Positions 20,140 through 29,519 of a stretch of 64,000 nucleotides of DNA are shown piece by piece (within the stretch, counting starts at the first letter, position 1; each line of letters starts with the position of its first letter). This stretch comes from Acidihalobacter aeolianus. GTDB lineage: Bacteria > Pseudomonadota > Gammaproteobacteria > DSM-5130 > Acidihalobacteraceae. The position numbers and the translations under genes are program-made. Location of the stretch: positions 2,188,462-2,252,461 of the forward strand of contig NZ_CP017448.1 in assembly GCF_001753165.1 (NCBI RefSeq), written 5' to 3'. The notes beneath the pieces were generated by a model. It saw only the letters and a program-made list of their open reading frames with translations, did not search any database and had not been told where the DNA came from.

Positions 20140-21063
20140 CTAGCGCATGTCCACCGCGGCGATCATCAGCACACCCAGGGTCACCAGCACCAATCCCGTC
20201 ACCTCGCCTCGGCGCACGCGCTCCTTGAGATAGAAATGCCCCACCGCCAGGGTAAACAGAATCTCCACCTGGCCGAGACCGCGCACCAGGGCCACATGGG
20301 TCAACGCGAAACCCGCGAACCAGCAACCCGAACCCAGTGCCGACAGGATGCCGACCGGCGAGGCGCGCCGCCACAAACGCAAGCAGTCGCGCAGTTCGCC
20401 GGGGGTGCGCCATGCCATGTAACCGCCCTGCACCAGCGTCTGCGCCAGATTGGTGACCAACAGCACCAGCGTCGCCTTGACCGCCACGTGGACCGATGGC
20501 CCCAGGTCTACGCTCGCGGCGCGCAGCGCCAGCGCGGTCAGTGCGAAGGTGAAGGCCGCGCCCAGGCCGCACAACGCCGCCGGCTGCAGCGATGCCCTGA
20601 GCCAGTCGCGCAGCCCGAGCTTCTGTCCGACCAGCGACAGCAACAGCACACCGGCCACGGCGAGAAAAATGCCCGCCACCGCCAGTGGCGGCAAATGCAC
20701 GCCCAGCACCACCACCGACAGGACCACCAGCTGCACGGCCTCGGTCTTGGCATAGGCCGTGCCGACCACGAAGCTGCGCAGCCCGAAGACCGTGATCAAC
20801 AGGATCGTGCCGAAAATCTGCGCCACTCCGCCCGCCAGGCAGAGCAGCAGGAAACGCCAGGACACCGCCGGCAGGGTCACCTGCAGCCACCACAGGGCCA
20901 GCATCAGCATCAGTACATCGAGCGGCAGCGCGTAGAGATAGCGCACGAAACCCGCCCCACTGGCGGACAGCACACCGCGCAGCTTGACCTGCAGCGCGGT
21001 ACGCCAAACCTGGAACACCGCCGCGGCGAGCGTGATCGGTATCCACGCGGGAATCCCCGTCAA
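20140..21063 (-). CDS. DMT-superfamily (EamA-like) transporter inside the leu cluster
   Basis: 307 aa, about ten hydrophobic segments arranged as two homologous halves of the drug/metabolite transporter fold, starting MTGIPAWIPITLAAAVFQVW and ending in a short polar tail. The substrate cannot be read from sequence. It lies between leuD (29-nt gap) and leuB (41-nt gap) on the same strand and is probably in the same transcript. An amino-acid or pathway-intermediate exporter is a reasonable guess from context only. Confidence 0.75.
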   Translation of the reverse strand: MTGIPAWIPITLAAAVFQVWRTALQVKLRGVLSASGAGFVRYLYALPLDVLMLMLALWWLQVTLPAVSWRFLLLCLAGGVAQIFGTILLITVFGLRSFVVGTAYAKTEAVQLVVLSVVVLGVHLPPLAVAGIFLAVAGVLLLSLVGQKLGLRDWLRASLQPAALCGLGAAFTFALTALALRAASVDLGPSVHVAVKATLVLLVTNLAQTLVQGGYMAWRTPGELRDCLRLWRRASPVGILSALGSGCWFAGFALTHVALVRGLGQVEILFTLAVGHFYLKERVRRGEVTGLVLVTLGVLMIAAVDMR

Positions 21064-21092
21064 TGCGGCGGCTCAGATCAAGTCCGCGGCCG

Positions 21093-21737
21093 TCAGGGCG
21101 CACCGAACAGCCACGGCGCCTCCTGCCGGCGCCGCGCCTCATAGGCACGGATGGCGTCCGCATGCCGCAGGGTCAGGCCGATGTCGTCCAGCCCTTCCAG
21201 CAGGCAGTGCTTGCGGAAGGGGTCGACCTCGAAGGCGTAGGACTGCCCGTCCGGCGTGCCCACCGTCTGCGCCTGCAGATCGATGGTGAGCACGTAGCCG
21301 GGCGTCGCCGCCACCGCGGCGAACAGCGCATCGACTGCCGTTTCTTCGAGCACGATCGGCAGCAGCCCGCTCTTGAAGCTGTTGTTGAAGAAGATGTCGG
21401 CAAAGCTCGGCGCGATCACCGCGCGGATGCCGTAGTCGTCCAGCGCCCATACGGCGTGCTCGCGCGAGGAGCCGCAGCCGAAGTTCTTGCGCGCCAGCAG
21501 CACCGTGCCGTCGGCGTAGCGCGGATCATTGAGCACGAACTCGGGGTTCGGCCGGCGCCCGGCGTTGTCCACGCCCGGCTCGCCCGGATCGAGGTAGCGC
21601 CAGTCGTCGAACAGGTTGGGGCCGAAGCCCGAGCGCTTGATCGACTTGAGGTACTGCTTGGGGATGATCGCGTCGGTGTCGACGTTGGCCCGGTCGAGGG
21701 GGATCACCTTGCCCGTATGCGTGGTAAATGCCTGCAT
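21093..21737 (-). CDS. leuD: 3-isopropylmalate dehydratase small subunit
   Basis: 214 aa swivel-domain partner of LeuC in isomerising 2- to 3-isopropylmalate. [30 protein letters not shown] and the motif [17 protein letters not shown] are typical. It starts 16 nt after leuC. Confidence 0.97.
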   Translation of the reverse strand: MQAFTTHTGKVIPLDRANVDTDAIIPKQYLKSIKRSGFGPNLFDDWRYLDPGEPGVDNAGRRPNPEFVLNDPRYADGTVLLARKNFGCGSSREHAVWALDDYGIRAVIAPSFADIFFNNSFKSGLLPIVLEETAVDALFAAVAATPGYVLTIDLQAQTVGTPDGQSYAFEVDPFRKHCLLEGLDDIGLTLRHADAIRAYEARRRQEAPWLFGAP

Positions 21738-21753
21738 GTTCGATTCCTCCCGA

Positions 21754-23157
21754 TTACAACGAACGCACGTCGACGAAATGGCCGGCGACCGCGGCGGCCG
21801 CGGCCATCGCCGGGCTCACCAGATGGGTACGCCCGCCCTGCCCCTGCCGACCCTCGAAATTGCGGTTCGAGGTCGACGCGCAGCGCTCGCCCGGCTCCAG
21901 CCGGTCGGCGTTCATCGCCAGGCACATGGAACAACCCGGCTCGCGCCACTCGAAACCGGCGGCGAGGAACACCTGATCCAGCCCTTCCTCCTCGGCCTGA
22001 CGCTTCACCAGTCCGGAGCCCGGCACCACTATCGCCAGCTTGACGTTGCCGGCCACCTTGCGGCCCTTGGCCACGGCGGCGGCGGCGCGCAGATCCTCGA
22101 TGCGCGAGTTGGTGCAAGAGCCGATGAACACCTTGTCCACCGGGATGGCGTCAATCGGCGTGCCCGCCTCGAGCCCCATGTAGGCCAGCGCGCGGCGCAT
22201 GCCCTCGGCCTTCACCGCATCCGGCTCGGCGGCCGGATCCGGCACCTTGGCATCGACCGGCAGCACCATCTCCGGCGAGGTGCCCCAGGTGACCTGCGGG
22301 CGGATGCCGGCCGCATCGATCACAACCTCGTGATCGAACACGGCGTCGTCGTCGCTGTGCAGCTCGCGCCAGGCGGCCACCGCGGCATCCCACTGCGCGC
22401 CCTTGGGCGCATAGGGCCGGCCTGCGAGATAGTCGATGGTGGTCTGGTCGACGGCCACCATGCCGGCGCGGGCGCCGCCCTCGATCGCCATGTTGCACAG
22501 CGTCATGCGGCCTTCCATGGACAGCGCGCGCACCGCCGAGCCGGCGAACTCGATGGCGTAGCCGGTGCCGCCGGCGGTGCCGATCTCGCCGATCACCGCC
22601 AACGTGATGTCCTTCGCCGTCACGCCCGGGCCGACCTCGCCCTCGACGCGCACGCGCATGTTGCGCGACTTCTTCTGGATCAGGCACTGCGTGGCCAGCA
22701 CGTGTTCGACCTCGGAGGTGCCGATGCCGTGCGCCAGCGCGCCGAAGGCGCCGTGCGTGGAGGTGTGCGAGTCGCCACAGACCACGGTCATGCCCGGCAG
22801 CGTCGCGCCCTGCTCCGGCCCGATCACGTGCACGATGCCCTGGCGCGGATCGTCCATGCGGAATTCGGTGATGCGGTAGGTCCGGCAGTTCTCGTCCAGG
22901 GTGTCGACCTGCTGGCGCGAGACCGGGTCCGCGATACCCAGGGCGCGATCCGTGGTCGGTACGTTGTGGTCCGGCACCGCCAGGATGCTGTCGATGCGCC
23001 ACGGCTCGCGGCCGGCCAGACGCAGGCCCTCGAAGGCCTGCGGGCTGGTCACCTCGTGCACCAGATGCCGGTCGATGTAGAGCAGTGCGGTGCCGTCGTC
23101 CTCGGTGCGCACCACGTGCGCGTCCCACAATTTGTCGTAGAGCGTTTTTCCTGCCAT
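21754..23157 (-). CDS. leuC: 3-isopropylmalate dehydratase large subunit
   Basis: 467 aa aconitase-fold [4Fe-4S] enzyme. Cluster ligands are visible as the Cys in [11 protein letters not shown] and the CxxC of GCSMCLAMN. Substrate contacts include [20 protein letters not shown]. First gene of the leuC-leuD-DMT-leuB-asd series, divergent from the LysR gene; the ribosome site GGAGG sits just upstream. Confidence 0.97.
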   Translation of the reverse strand: MAGKTLYDKLWDAHVVRTEDDGTALLYIDRHLVHEVTSPQAFEGLRLAGREPWRIDSILAVPDHNVPTTDRALGIADPVSRQQVDTLDENCRTYRITEFRMDDPRQGIVHVIGPEQGATLPGMTVVCGDSHTSTHGAFGALAHGIGTSEVEHVLATQCLIQKKSRNMRVRVEGEVGPGVTAKDITLAVIGEIGTAGGTGYAIEFAGSAVRALSMEGRMTLCNMAIEGGARAGMVAVDQTTIDYLAGRPYAPKGAQWDAAVAAWRELHSDDDAVFDHEVVIDAAGIRPQVTWGTSPEMVLPVDAKVPDPAAEPDAVKAEGMRRALAYMGLEAGTPIDAIPVDKVFIGSCTNSRIEDLRAAAAVAKGRKVAGNVKLAIVVPGSGLVKRQAEEEGLDQVFLAAGFEWREPGCSMCLAMNADRLEPGERCASTSNRNFEGRQGQGGRTHLVSPAMAAAAAVAGHFVDVRSL

Positions 23158-23238
23158 GTCCCGGGACCTCCTCCACAGTGTCGGGCGAGACTAAACCCGC
23201 GCAGACTATAACTCAAATGGCAATATGTCATATGTTAC

Positions 23239-23253
23239 ATTCCCAACTGGAAT
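23239..23253. promoter_or_regulatory. Candidate LysR-type operator between leuC and the LysR gene
   Basis: ATTCC-CAACT-GGAAT is a 15-bp inverted repeat that fits the LysR T-N11-A rule. It sits 19 nt before the LysR start and about 80 nt before leuC, a usual place for divergent control and autoregulation. That the neighbouring protein binds it is inference. Confidence 0.4.
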
Positions 23254-23271
23254 ACATGAACGGAACCCGTC

Positions 23272-24138
23272 ATGGACGTCAACGCCCTGCAGGCCTTCAC
23301 CGCCGTCGCCGAACTCAGCTCCTTTTCCGAGGCCGCCGCGCGGCTGCACCTCACCCAGCCGGCGGTGAGCAAGCGCATCCGCCAGCTCGAAGGCGAGCTG
23401 GGCCGGCGTCTGTTCGACCGCGTGGCCCGCCGCGTGCAGCTGACCGAGGCAGGCCACGCCCTGCTGCCGGGCGCGCGGCGCATCCTGCTGGAGCTGGACG
23501 AAAGCCGGCGCAGGCTTGCCAACCTGTCGGGTCACGTGGCCGGCACGCTGAGCATCGGCACCTCCCACCACATCGGGCTGCACCGCCTGCCCGCGCTGCT
23601 GCGTGGCTACACCCGGCGCTATCCCGAGGTCGATCTCGACCTGCGCTTTCTGGATTCGGAGGCCGGCTGCGCCGCAGTGGAGCACGGCGACCTGGAGCTG
23701 GCTCTGGTCACGTTGCCCCCGGAAACCCCGCCGCAACTGGTGTCGACCCCGGTGTGGGACGATCCGCTGACCCTGGTCGCCGCAGTCGACCACCCGCTGG
23801 CCGCGATCCACGGCCCCGTGGCGCTGGCGCAGCTCGCCGAGTACCCCGCAATCCTGCCCGCCATCGGCACCTATACGCGCGGCGTGATCGAGCGCGCCCT
23901 TGCCACGCACGGACTCAAACCCAAGGTGCGGCTGGACACGAACTACCTCGAAACCATTCGCAGCATGGTCTCGATCGGCCTCGGCTGGAGCGCCCTGCCC
24001 GAGATCCTGGTGGACAGCAGCATCAAGTCCTTGTCCACCGAGGGATTGAGGCTCCGACGCACCCTGGGCTTCGTGCGTCATCGCGAGCGCACGCTGTCGA
24101 ACGCCGCGGCCGCCCTGATCGACTCGGCACGACCCTGA
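23272..24138 (+). CDS. LysR-family transcriptional regulator
   Basis: 288 aa. N-terminal winged helix (about 1-60: MDVNALQAFTAVAELSSFSEAA, LTQPAVSKRIRQLEGELGRRLF) and a C-terminal ligand-binding domain with two alpha/beta lobes. It is transcribed away from leuC across a 114-bp region, so control of the leu operon is likely; the pathway intermediate 2-isopropylmalate would be a plausible inducer, but nothing in the sequence shows this. It is not clearly LeuO. It could equally be a CysB- or MetR-like regulator placed here. Confidence 0.9.
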   Translation: MDVNALQAFTAVAELSSFSEAAARLHLTQPAVSKRIRQLEGELGRRLFDRVARRVQLTEAGHALLPGARRILLELDESRRRLANLSGHVAGTLSIGTSHHIGLHRLPALLRGYTRRYPEVDLDLRFLDSEAGCAAVEHGDLELALVTLPPETPPQLVSTPVWDDPLTLVAAVDHPLAAIHGPVALAQLAEYPAILPAIGTYTRGVIERALATHGLKPKVRLDTNYLETIRSMVSIGLGWSALPEILVDSSIKSLSTEGLRLRRTLGFVRHRERTLSNAAAALIDSARP

Positions 24139-24185
24139 GCACGCCGCCCGTTGCCGACGGGCGCGAAATCGGACAAAGTCGCGCC

Positions 24186-25301
24186 ATGCTCCCATCGCCC
24201 GCCAGTCTGCACATCGATTCGGAAGCCGTCAGGCTGAACGGTCACTGGACCACCGCGGGCCTGTCGGGCAACGCCAGCCGTGTCGATCCGGCCAGGCTGC
24301 CCGCCGACGCCCCCGCGATCCTCGACCTGTCTCAACTCGAAGGGCTCGACACCACCGGCGCCTGGCTGATCCGCCGCGCCCTGCTCGATCGTGCGGCACA
24401 GGGTAAACCCATTCAGCTGCGCGGCGCCTCGGCCGAGGCCGCCACACTGCTCGACCTGCTCGCCACAGGCGCCGATCCACGCAGCCGGCAGACACAACGG
24501 CGCGGCGAAGGCTGGCTGACCTACGTGGGGCGCTGCACGGTCAATATGCTCGGCACCGGCTACGAATTCCTCGGTTTCGTCGGCGAAGGCACGCTGACCG
24601 CCCTGCGCGCCCTGCCTCACCCACGCCGGCTGCGCCCCCGGCAGATCCTGCTCACCCTGGAACAGGCCGGCGTTCAGGCGCTGCCCATCGTCGGTCTGCT
24701 GTCCTTCCTCATCGGAGTGGTGATCGGTTACCAGAGCGCGACCTTCCTCGCGCAGTACGGCGCCAACCTCTATATCGCCGACCTCGTCGGCATCAGCATG
24801 CTGCGCGAGCTGGCGCCGCTGCTGACCGCGATCATCATCGCCGGACGGACCGGCGCCGCCTTCACCGCGGAAATCGGCACCATGCGCGTCACCGAGGAAA
24901 TCGACGCACTGCGCGCCATGGGCATCCGCCCGCTGGAAATGCTGGTCGTACCCAAGGTCGTCGGGCTTGCCATCGCCCTGCCCTTGCTCACCGTATTCGC
25001 CGACGTGGTCGGGGTCATCGGCGGCATGCTGGTCGGTGAATTCGTGCTCGATGTCAGCCCGGACAGCTTCATGGATAGACTGCACCAGAGCGTCAGTCTC
25101 ACCAGTTTCCTCATCGGCGTCAGCAAGGCCCCGGTGTTTGCCCTGGTGATTGCTGGCGTCGGCTGCTATCAGGGCTTCAAGGTCAGTGGCAGCGCGGAAA
25201 GCGTCGGCCGGCACACCACGCGCAGCGTGGTGCAGTCGATCTTCATGGTGATCGTCCTCGACGCCTTGTTCTCGGTCATCTTCAACCAGCTTTCGCTATG
25301 A
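24186..25301 (+). CDS. MlaE/YrbE-type ABC permease with N-terminal STAS domain
   Basis: 371 aa. Residues about 1-100 form a STAS-like domain (AILDLSQLEGLDTTGAWLIRR); the rest is the MlaE permease, with the family blocks GLLSFLIGVVIGYQSA, LAPLLTAIIIAGRTGAAFTAEIGTM and EEIDALRAMGI. In the canonical mla operon the STAS protein (MlaB) is separate; here it is fused. First gene of a four-gene lipid transport operon, with ATGA overlap to the ATPase. Start at ATG 24186, 47 nt after the LysR stop. Likely inner-membrane phospholipid trafficking. Confidence 0.9.
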   Translation: MLPSPASLHIDSEAVRLNGHWTTAGLSGNASRVDPARLPADAPAILDLSQLEGLDTTGAWLIRRALLDRAAQGKPIQLRGASAEAATLLDLLATGADPRSRQTQRRGEGWLTYVGRCTVNMLGTGYEFLGFVGEGTLTALRALPHPRRLRPRQILLTLEQAGVQALPIVGLLSFLIGVVIGYQSATFLAQYGANLYIADLVGISMLRELAPLLTAIIIAGRTGAAFTAEIGTMRVTEEIDALRAMGIRPLEMLVVPKVVGLAIALPLLTVFADVVGVIGGMLVGEFVLDVSPDSFMDRLHQSVSLTSFLIGVSKAPVFALVIAGVGCYQGFKVSGSAESVGRHTTRSVVQSIFMVIVLDALFSVIFNQLSL

Positions 25302-26059
25302 ACGGCGCCCCCCTCCTCCGTCTCACTGGAATCGAATCGCGCTATGGCGAGCGCATTATCCACAACGGTATCGATTTGGAGGTTAAACGGGGCGAGATTC
25401 TCGCCCTGGTCGGCGGTTCCGGTGCGGGCAAGACCACGCTGCTGCGCGAAATGATCCTGCTGCGCAAGCCCGAGGGCGGCGAAATCGAGCTGTTCGGCCA
25501 ACGCTTCGGCCCCAGGCGCACGCTGCCCGCACGTGAGGAAACCGGTCTGCGCCAGCGGATGGGGGTATTATTCCAGTCCGGTGCGCTGTTCGGCGGGCTC
25601 AACGTACTGGAAAACGTCGCCCTGCCGCTGAGCGAACACACCCATCTGCCGACCCCTCTGATCCGTCAACTCGCCATGCTCAAGATCGAACTCACCGGAT
25701 TGCCGCACGAGGCCGCGAGCCTGTACCCCAGTGAGCTCAGCGGGGGCATGCGCAAGCGTGCGGCACTGGCGCGCGCACTCGCTCTCGACCCCGAGTTGCT
25801 GTTCCTCGACGAACCCGGTTCCGGCCTGGATCCGGTCAGCGCACGCGCAATCGATCAACTCGTGAGCCGCCTGCGCGACGCCCTGGCGCTCACCGTGGTG
25901 CTGGTCACCCACGACCTCATTTCGGTCGATCTCATCGCCGACCGCGTCGCCCTGCTGGGCGATGGACGCCTGCTCGCCGTCGACACGCCCGCCGCCCTGC
26001 GCGAACATCCAGACCGCAACGTGCGGGCATTCTTCAGTCACACGGAGGCGCTGGCCTGA
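25298..26059 (+). CDS. MlaF-like ABC ATPase
   Basis: 253 aa. Walker A GGSGAGKTTLLREM, ABC signature LSGGMRKRAALARAL, Walker B LLFLDEPGSGLDP and the H-loop VTHD are all present, of the MlaF type. It overlaps the permease gene by 4 nt and shares the TGATG junction with the MCE gene, so expression is coupled. Confidence 0.93.
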   Translation: MNGAPLLRLTGIESRYGERIIHNGIDLEVKRGEILALVGGSGAGKTTLLREMILLRKPEGGEIELFGQRFGPRRTLPAREETGLRQRMGVLFQSGALFGGLNVLENVALPLSEHTHLPTPLIRQLAMLKIELTGLPHEAASLYPSELSGGMRKRAALARALALDPELLFLDEPGSGLDPVSARAIDQLVSRLRDALALTVVLVTHDLISVDLIADRVALLGDGRLLAVDTPAALREHPDRNVRAFFSHTEALA

Positions 26060-26919
26060 TGGAATCGCGCGTCAACTACGCCCTGGTCGGCTTTTTCGTC
26101 ATCGTGCTGGGTGCCGGTCTGGTCGCCCTGCTGCTGTGGTTCGCCGCGGGCGGGCCAGGCCGCCAGGATTACGAACATTATCTCGTCTACACCACCGAAT
26201 CGGTCTGGGCTCTGCCGCAGGACGCAGCGGTGCGCTACCACGGCGTACGCGTCGGCCATGTGAGCCAGATCGGCCTCGACCCCGCCAACCCATCTCGCGT
26301 GCGCCTGCTGCTCGATATCTCACGCGGCACGCCCATCAAACAGGATACCCGCGCCAGCCTGCAACTCCAGGGGATCACGGGTTCGGCCTTCGTCAGCCTG
26401 ACCGGGGGATCGCCCGGTTCGCCGACTTTGCAGCGCACCGACGACGCGCCCTACCCGGTGATCAAGACCTCGCCTTCGCTGATGCAGCGCCTCGACGTCA
26501 TCGTGAATCAGGTCGGCAAGAGCCTGACCCAGACCAGCGAGCGTCTGGGACGGCTGCTGAGCGACCGTAACATCGCAAGCGTTAATCAGACACTCGCCAA
26601 TCTCAACGCACTCAGCACCCGCCTGAACGCACATAGCGGCAAGCTCGCGGACGCCATCGACCAGTTTGACGCGCTGATGCGCCAGACCCGCGCCACCACT
26701 GACGAACTGCCCGACCTGATGCGCCAACTCAAACATCTGAGCGCGGAGATGGGGCAGAGCGCTGCCGCAGTGAAACGCACCCTGCCGCAGGCCGACGAGG
26801 CCCTGCGTCAGTTCAACACCACGGTACGCAGTTTCCGCCATCTCAGCGACCAGTTGCAGGCCGACCCGAGTACGCTGATCTACGGCCCCAGACCGCCAAA
26901 ACCCGGCCCGGGAGAATGA
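26059..26919 (+). CDS. MCE-domain (MlaD/PqiB-like) protein
   Basis: 286 aa. One N-terminal membrane anchor (YALVGFFVIVLGAGLVALLLWF), one MCE domain about 40-120 (YHGVRVGHVSQIGLDPANPSRVRLLLDI), then a long alpha-helical tail about 140-280, expected to form a hydrophobic tunnel or needle for lipids across the periplasm. A single MCE domain and a helical tail resemble MlaD or short Mce proteins rather than multi-domain PqiB. Confidence 0.9.
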   Translation: MESRVNYALVGFFVIVLGAGLVALLLWFAAGGPGRQDYEHYLVYTTESVWALPQDAAVRYHGVRVGHVSQIGLDPANPSRVRLLLDISRGTPIKQDTRASLQLQGITGSAFVSLTGGSPGSPTLQRTDDAPYPVIKTSPSLMQRLDVIVNQVGKSLTQTSERLGRLLSDRNIASVNQTLANLNALSTRLNAHSGKLADAIDQFDALMRQTRATTDELPDLMRQLKHLSAEMGQSAAAVKRTLPQADEALRQFNTTVRSFRHLSDQLQADPSTLIYGPRPPKPGPGE

Positions 26920-27560
26920 AAATGTATCGCGCCCTTCCGCTGACGCTCGCGGCTCTCACGCTCCTCGTATCGATGGCTGGCTGCTCGTTGCTGCCCAAGC
27001 GACACCCGAGCGAGCAGGTCATCGCCTATCGCATTGCGCCTCCGGCAGCCAAAGCACCGCAGACCGACTCACCCGCCTGCCCCGACCTACGCGTGGTCAC
27101 GCCGACCGCAGCCCCGGGCTTCGGCGGTACGGCCATGCGCTACAGCACCGCGCCCTATCAAATCGCCGATTTCGCCTACCATCGCTGGGTCGCTCCGCCG
27201 GCCGCCATGCTCGGCCCGGTGCTGGTCGAGCGGCTGCGCACCGACGGCTTGTTCGGCCATGTTCTCGACGCCGGTTCGGGCGGCGGTGCGCCGCTGCAGC
27301 TGGAAACGCGCCTGATCGATCTGACCCAGGTCTTCGTCGGCCAGCAAAGCCACATCCGACTGACCGTCGGCAGCACGCTCGTCGACACCGCGAACGACCG
27401 CACCCTTAGCACTCGCCGTTTCGCAATCGAGGTCGCATCGGCACCCAACCCGGTGGCCGGCGTCACCGCGACCAACCAGGCCGTCGCACAGTGGCTCGAC
27501 AAAGAATCCGCATGGCTGCGCCAACTCCCACATGGCGATCGTTGCGGCACCGCCGGATAG
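26916..27560 (+). CDS. ABC-type transport auxiliary lipoprotein (PqiC-like)
   Basis: 214 aa. Type II signal peptide with lipobox LVSMAGC, so lipidation at the Cys near residue 23 is expected. The rest resembles the auxiliary lipoprotein family found with Mce transporters (PqiC), including YRWVAPP-like text (FAYHRWVAPPAAMLGPVLVERL). It overlaps the MCE gene by 4 nt. Together with the fused STAS-MlaE it gives an E-F-D-lipoprotein order instead of the E. coli mlaFEDCB order. Confidence 0.82.
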   Translation: MKMYRALPLTLAALTLLVSMAGCSLLPKRHPSEQVIAYRIAPPAAKAPQTDSPACPDLRVVTPTAAPGFGGTAMRYSTAPYQIADFAYHRWVAPPAAMLGPVLVERLRTDGLFGHVLDAGSGGGAPLQLETRLIDLTQVFVGQQSHIRLTVGSTLVDTANDRTLSTRRFAIEVASAPNPVAGVTATNQAVAQWLDKESAWLRQLPHGDRCGTAG

Positions 27561-27567
27561 CCGGCAC

Positions 27568-28344
27568 ATGAATGAGCAACCACGCATACGCGGCGTGCTG
27601 CTCGACCTGAGCGGCGTACTGTATGCCGGCAACATCCCTTTGCCCGGCGCAGTACCCGCACTGCGCAAGCTGAAGTCCTCCGGCTTGCCCGTACGCTACG
27701 TGACCAACACCACTCGACAGCCTCGAACGCGGATCTTGCGTGCGCTCAATGACATGGGCTTCGCAATCCAGTCCGACGAGGTTTTCACGCCCGTACAGGC
27801 GGCCCTGGACCATCTGCACAAGCACGCCCAGCGCCCGCATCTGCTGATACATCCCGATCTGCGTGCCGAATTCGCGGGTCTGGACCTGCAGAGTCCGAAC
27901 GCCGTGGTGCTCGGCGATGCCGCACAGGCATTCGATTACGCCAGCCTGAATGCGGCGTTTCGACTGCTGATGGATGGCGCGCAATTGCTCGCGCTTGGCG
28001 ACAACCGATATTTTCGCGATGCCGACGGCCTCTCGTTGGATATCGGCCCATTCAAGGCTGCCCTCGAATACGCCGCCGACACACGCGCCTGCGTGCTCGG
28101 CAAGCCGGCCGCCGATTTCTTCCTTGAGGCCGTCTCGGCGCTCGGCTGTGCGCCAGGCGAGGCGATCATGGTGGGAGACGATGCCGTCGCCGATGTCGAA
28201 GGCGCCCTCGGCGCCGGCTTGCAGGGCGTATTGGTACGCACCGGCAAATACCGCGATGGCGACGAGGACCGCATCGCCAGACCCGGCGCGCGCACCGTAG
28301 ACGACCTGGCGGCGGCGGTCGAGCTGATTCTCTCTGCCGCCTAG
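27568..28344 (+). CDS. HAD-superfamily phosphatase (HDHD2/LHPP-like)
   Basis: 258 aa from ATG 27568, 8 nt after the lipoprotein gene. HAD motif 1 is LLDLSGVLY: the usual DxDG reads D-L-S-G, so the second acidic position is Ser. Motif 2 is in VTNTTR, the lysine of motif 3 is in LGKPAADFFLEAV, and motif 4 is MVGDDAVADVEGA. The NagD-like C2 cap fits the LHPP/HDHD2 group, whose substrates include phospholysine-type or pyrophosphate compounds. The Asp-to-Ser change at motif 1 is common in that group. The stop codon overlaps the convergent MFS stop within a CTAG. Confidence 0.82.
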   Translation: MNEQPRIRGVLLDLSGVLYAGNIPLPGAVPALRKLKSSGLPVRYVTNTTRQPRTRILRALNDMGFAIQSDEVFTPVQAALDHLHKHAQRPHLLIHPDLRAEFAGLDLQSPNAVVLGDAAQAFDYASLNAAFRLLMDGAQLLALGDNRYFRDADGLSLDIGPFKAALEYAADTRACVLGKPAADFFLEAVSALGCAPGEAIMVGDDAVADVEGALGAGLQGVLVRTGKYRDGDEDRIARPGARTVDDLAAAVELILSAA

Positions 28345-29519
28345 GCCCGTTGGGGGCTGCGCAATCCCCAGTACCCGATCGCGGCGCCGAGCAGCGCGAA
28401 GCCCGCACCGACCAGATAGGTGTCCGCCGGCCCCAGTCCGCTCCAGGCGTATCCGCTCACCAGGCTGCCGAAGGCCCCGCCGAGACCGAAGCTCACGCTG
28501 GAATACAGGGCCTGCCCACGCCCCTGCAGTCGACCCGGGAAGTGCATGTGGATCAAAGAAATGGCTGCGGCATGATAGATGCCGTAGCTGGCCGCATGCA
28601 GGGTCTGCCCGAACACCAGCAGCGGCAGATCCTGCACCCAGCCGGCGATCAGCACCCAGCGCACGGCCGTGATCAGGGTGGCGAACAACAGCAGCCGGCG
28701 GGCACCGAAAAACGGCAGCAGTCGGTGCATGAGCAGAAAGATGCCGACCTCCGCGAGCACCCCCAGGGACCAGAGCACGCCGGTCAACGCGGAGCCGTAG
28801 CCGTTCTCGCGCAGATAGAGCGTAAAGAAGCTGTAGTACGGACCGTGGCTTGCCTGCATCAGAAAGCACACCGCGAGCAACGTCAGCACCGCCGGCTGGC
28901 GGATCACCTGACGCAGCGAGCGATCCGCTTCGATGCCGGGCAGCGTTTCCGTGGCCGGCACGCTGAGACTGGTCAGCCAGAGCGCGGCAAGCAGACCGAC
29001 CAGGATAGCGGGTAGCCAGGCAACGCTCAGCCAGCCGAACAGCCAGCCCAGACACAGGGCGCTCGCGATGAAGCCGATCGAGCCCCACAGGCGCACCAAG
29101 CTGTAGAAGTGCTCGCCGCGCTGGCGCAGGTGGGTCAGGGTCAGGGCTTCGAACTGCGGCAGGGCGGCGTTCCAGAAGAAGCTGAACGCCGTGACCACCA
29201 GCGCCAGCCAGACCGCACCCCGGCCCAGGGCCAGAACGGCCAGCGACAGCGTGGCCAGCAAAGATGCCAGGCGAATCACGCCCAGGCGGCGCCCGCTGCG
29301 GTCGGCCAGCCACCCCCACAGGTAAGGCGCGAAGACCTTGGTGGCCATCGGCAGCGCCATCAGCGCACCGATGGCCACCGGCCCGTAACCCAGACCCTTG
29401 AGGTAGACGCTCCAGTACGGCACGAAGGCGCCGGTCACGGTGAAGTAGACGAAATAGAAACCCGAGAGACGCCAGTAGGGTGTGCCCTCGCCGCGACCGG
29501 CGGCCGGCACGGCGCTCAT
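28341..29519 (-). CDS. MFS transporter, HcaT/LacY-like group
   Basis: 392 aa with about 12 membrane segments. The start at 29519 overlaps the rlmJ stop as ATGA. FYFVYFTVTGAFVPYWSVYL, the loop GWLADRSGRRLGV and FFWNAALPQFEALTL match the MFS_1-like family that includes HcaT. Substrate unknown. Last gene of the ABC-aroC-rlmJ-MFS series. Confidence 0.85.
   Translation of the reverse strand: MSAVPAAGRGEGTPYWRLSGFYFVYFTVTGAFVPYWSVYLKGLGYGPVAIGALMALPMATKVFAPYLWGWLADRSGRRLGVIRLASLLATLSLAVLALGRGAVWLALVVTAFSFFWNAALPQFEALTLTHLRQRGEHFYSLVRLWGSIGFIASALCLGWLFGWLSVAWLPAILVGLLAALWLTSLSVPATETLPGIEADRSLRQVIRQPAVLTLLAVCFLMQASHGPYYSFFTLYLRENGYGSALTGVLWSLGVLAEVGIFLLMHRLLPFFGARRLLLFATLITAVRWVLIAGWVQDLPLLVFGQTLHAASYGIYHAAAISLIHMHFPGRLQGRGQALYSSVSFGLGGAFGSLVSGYAWSGLGPADTYLVGAGFALLGAAIGYWGLRSPQRA

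Noticed and set aside
21616-23211. Long open frame (531 codons) antisense to leuC
   Set aside because: High-GC shadow of leuC; low-complexity Arg/His/Gly composition.
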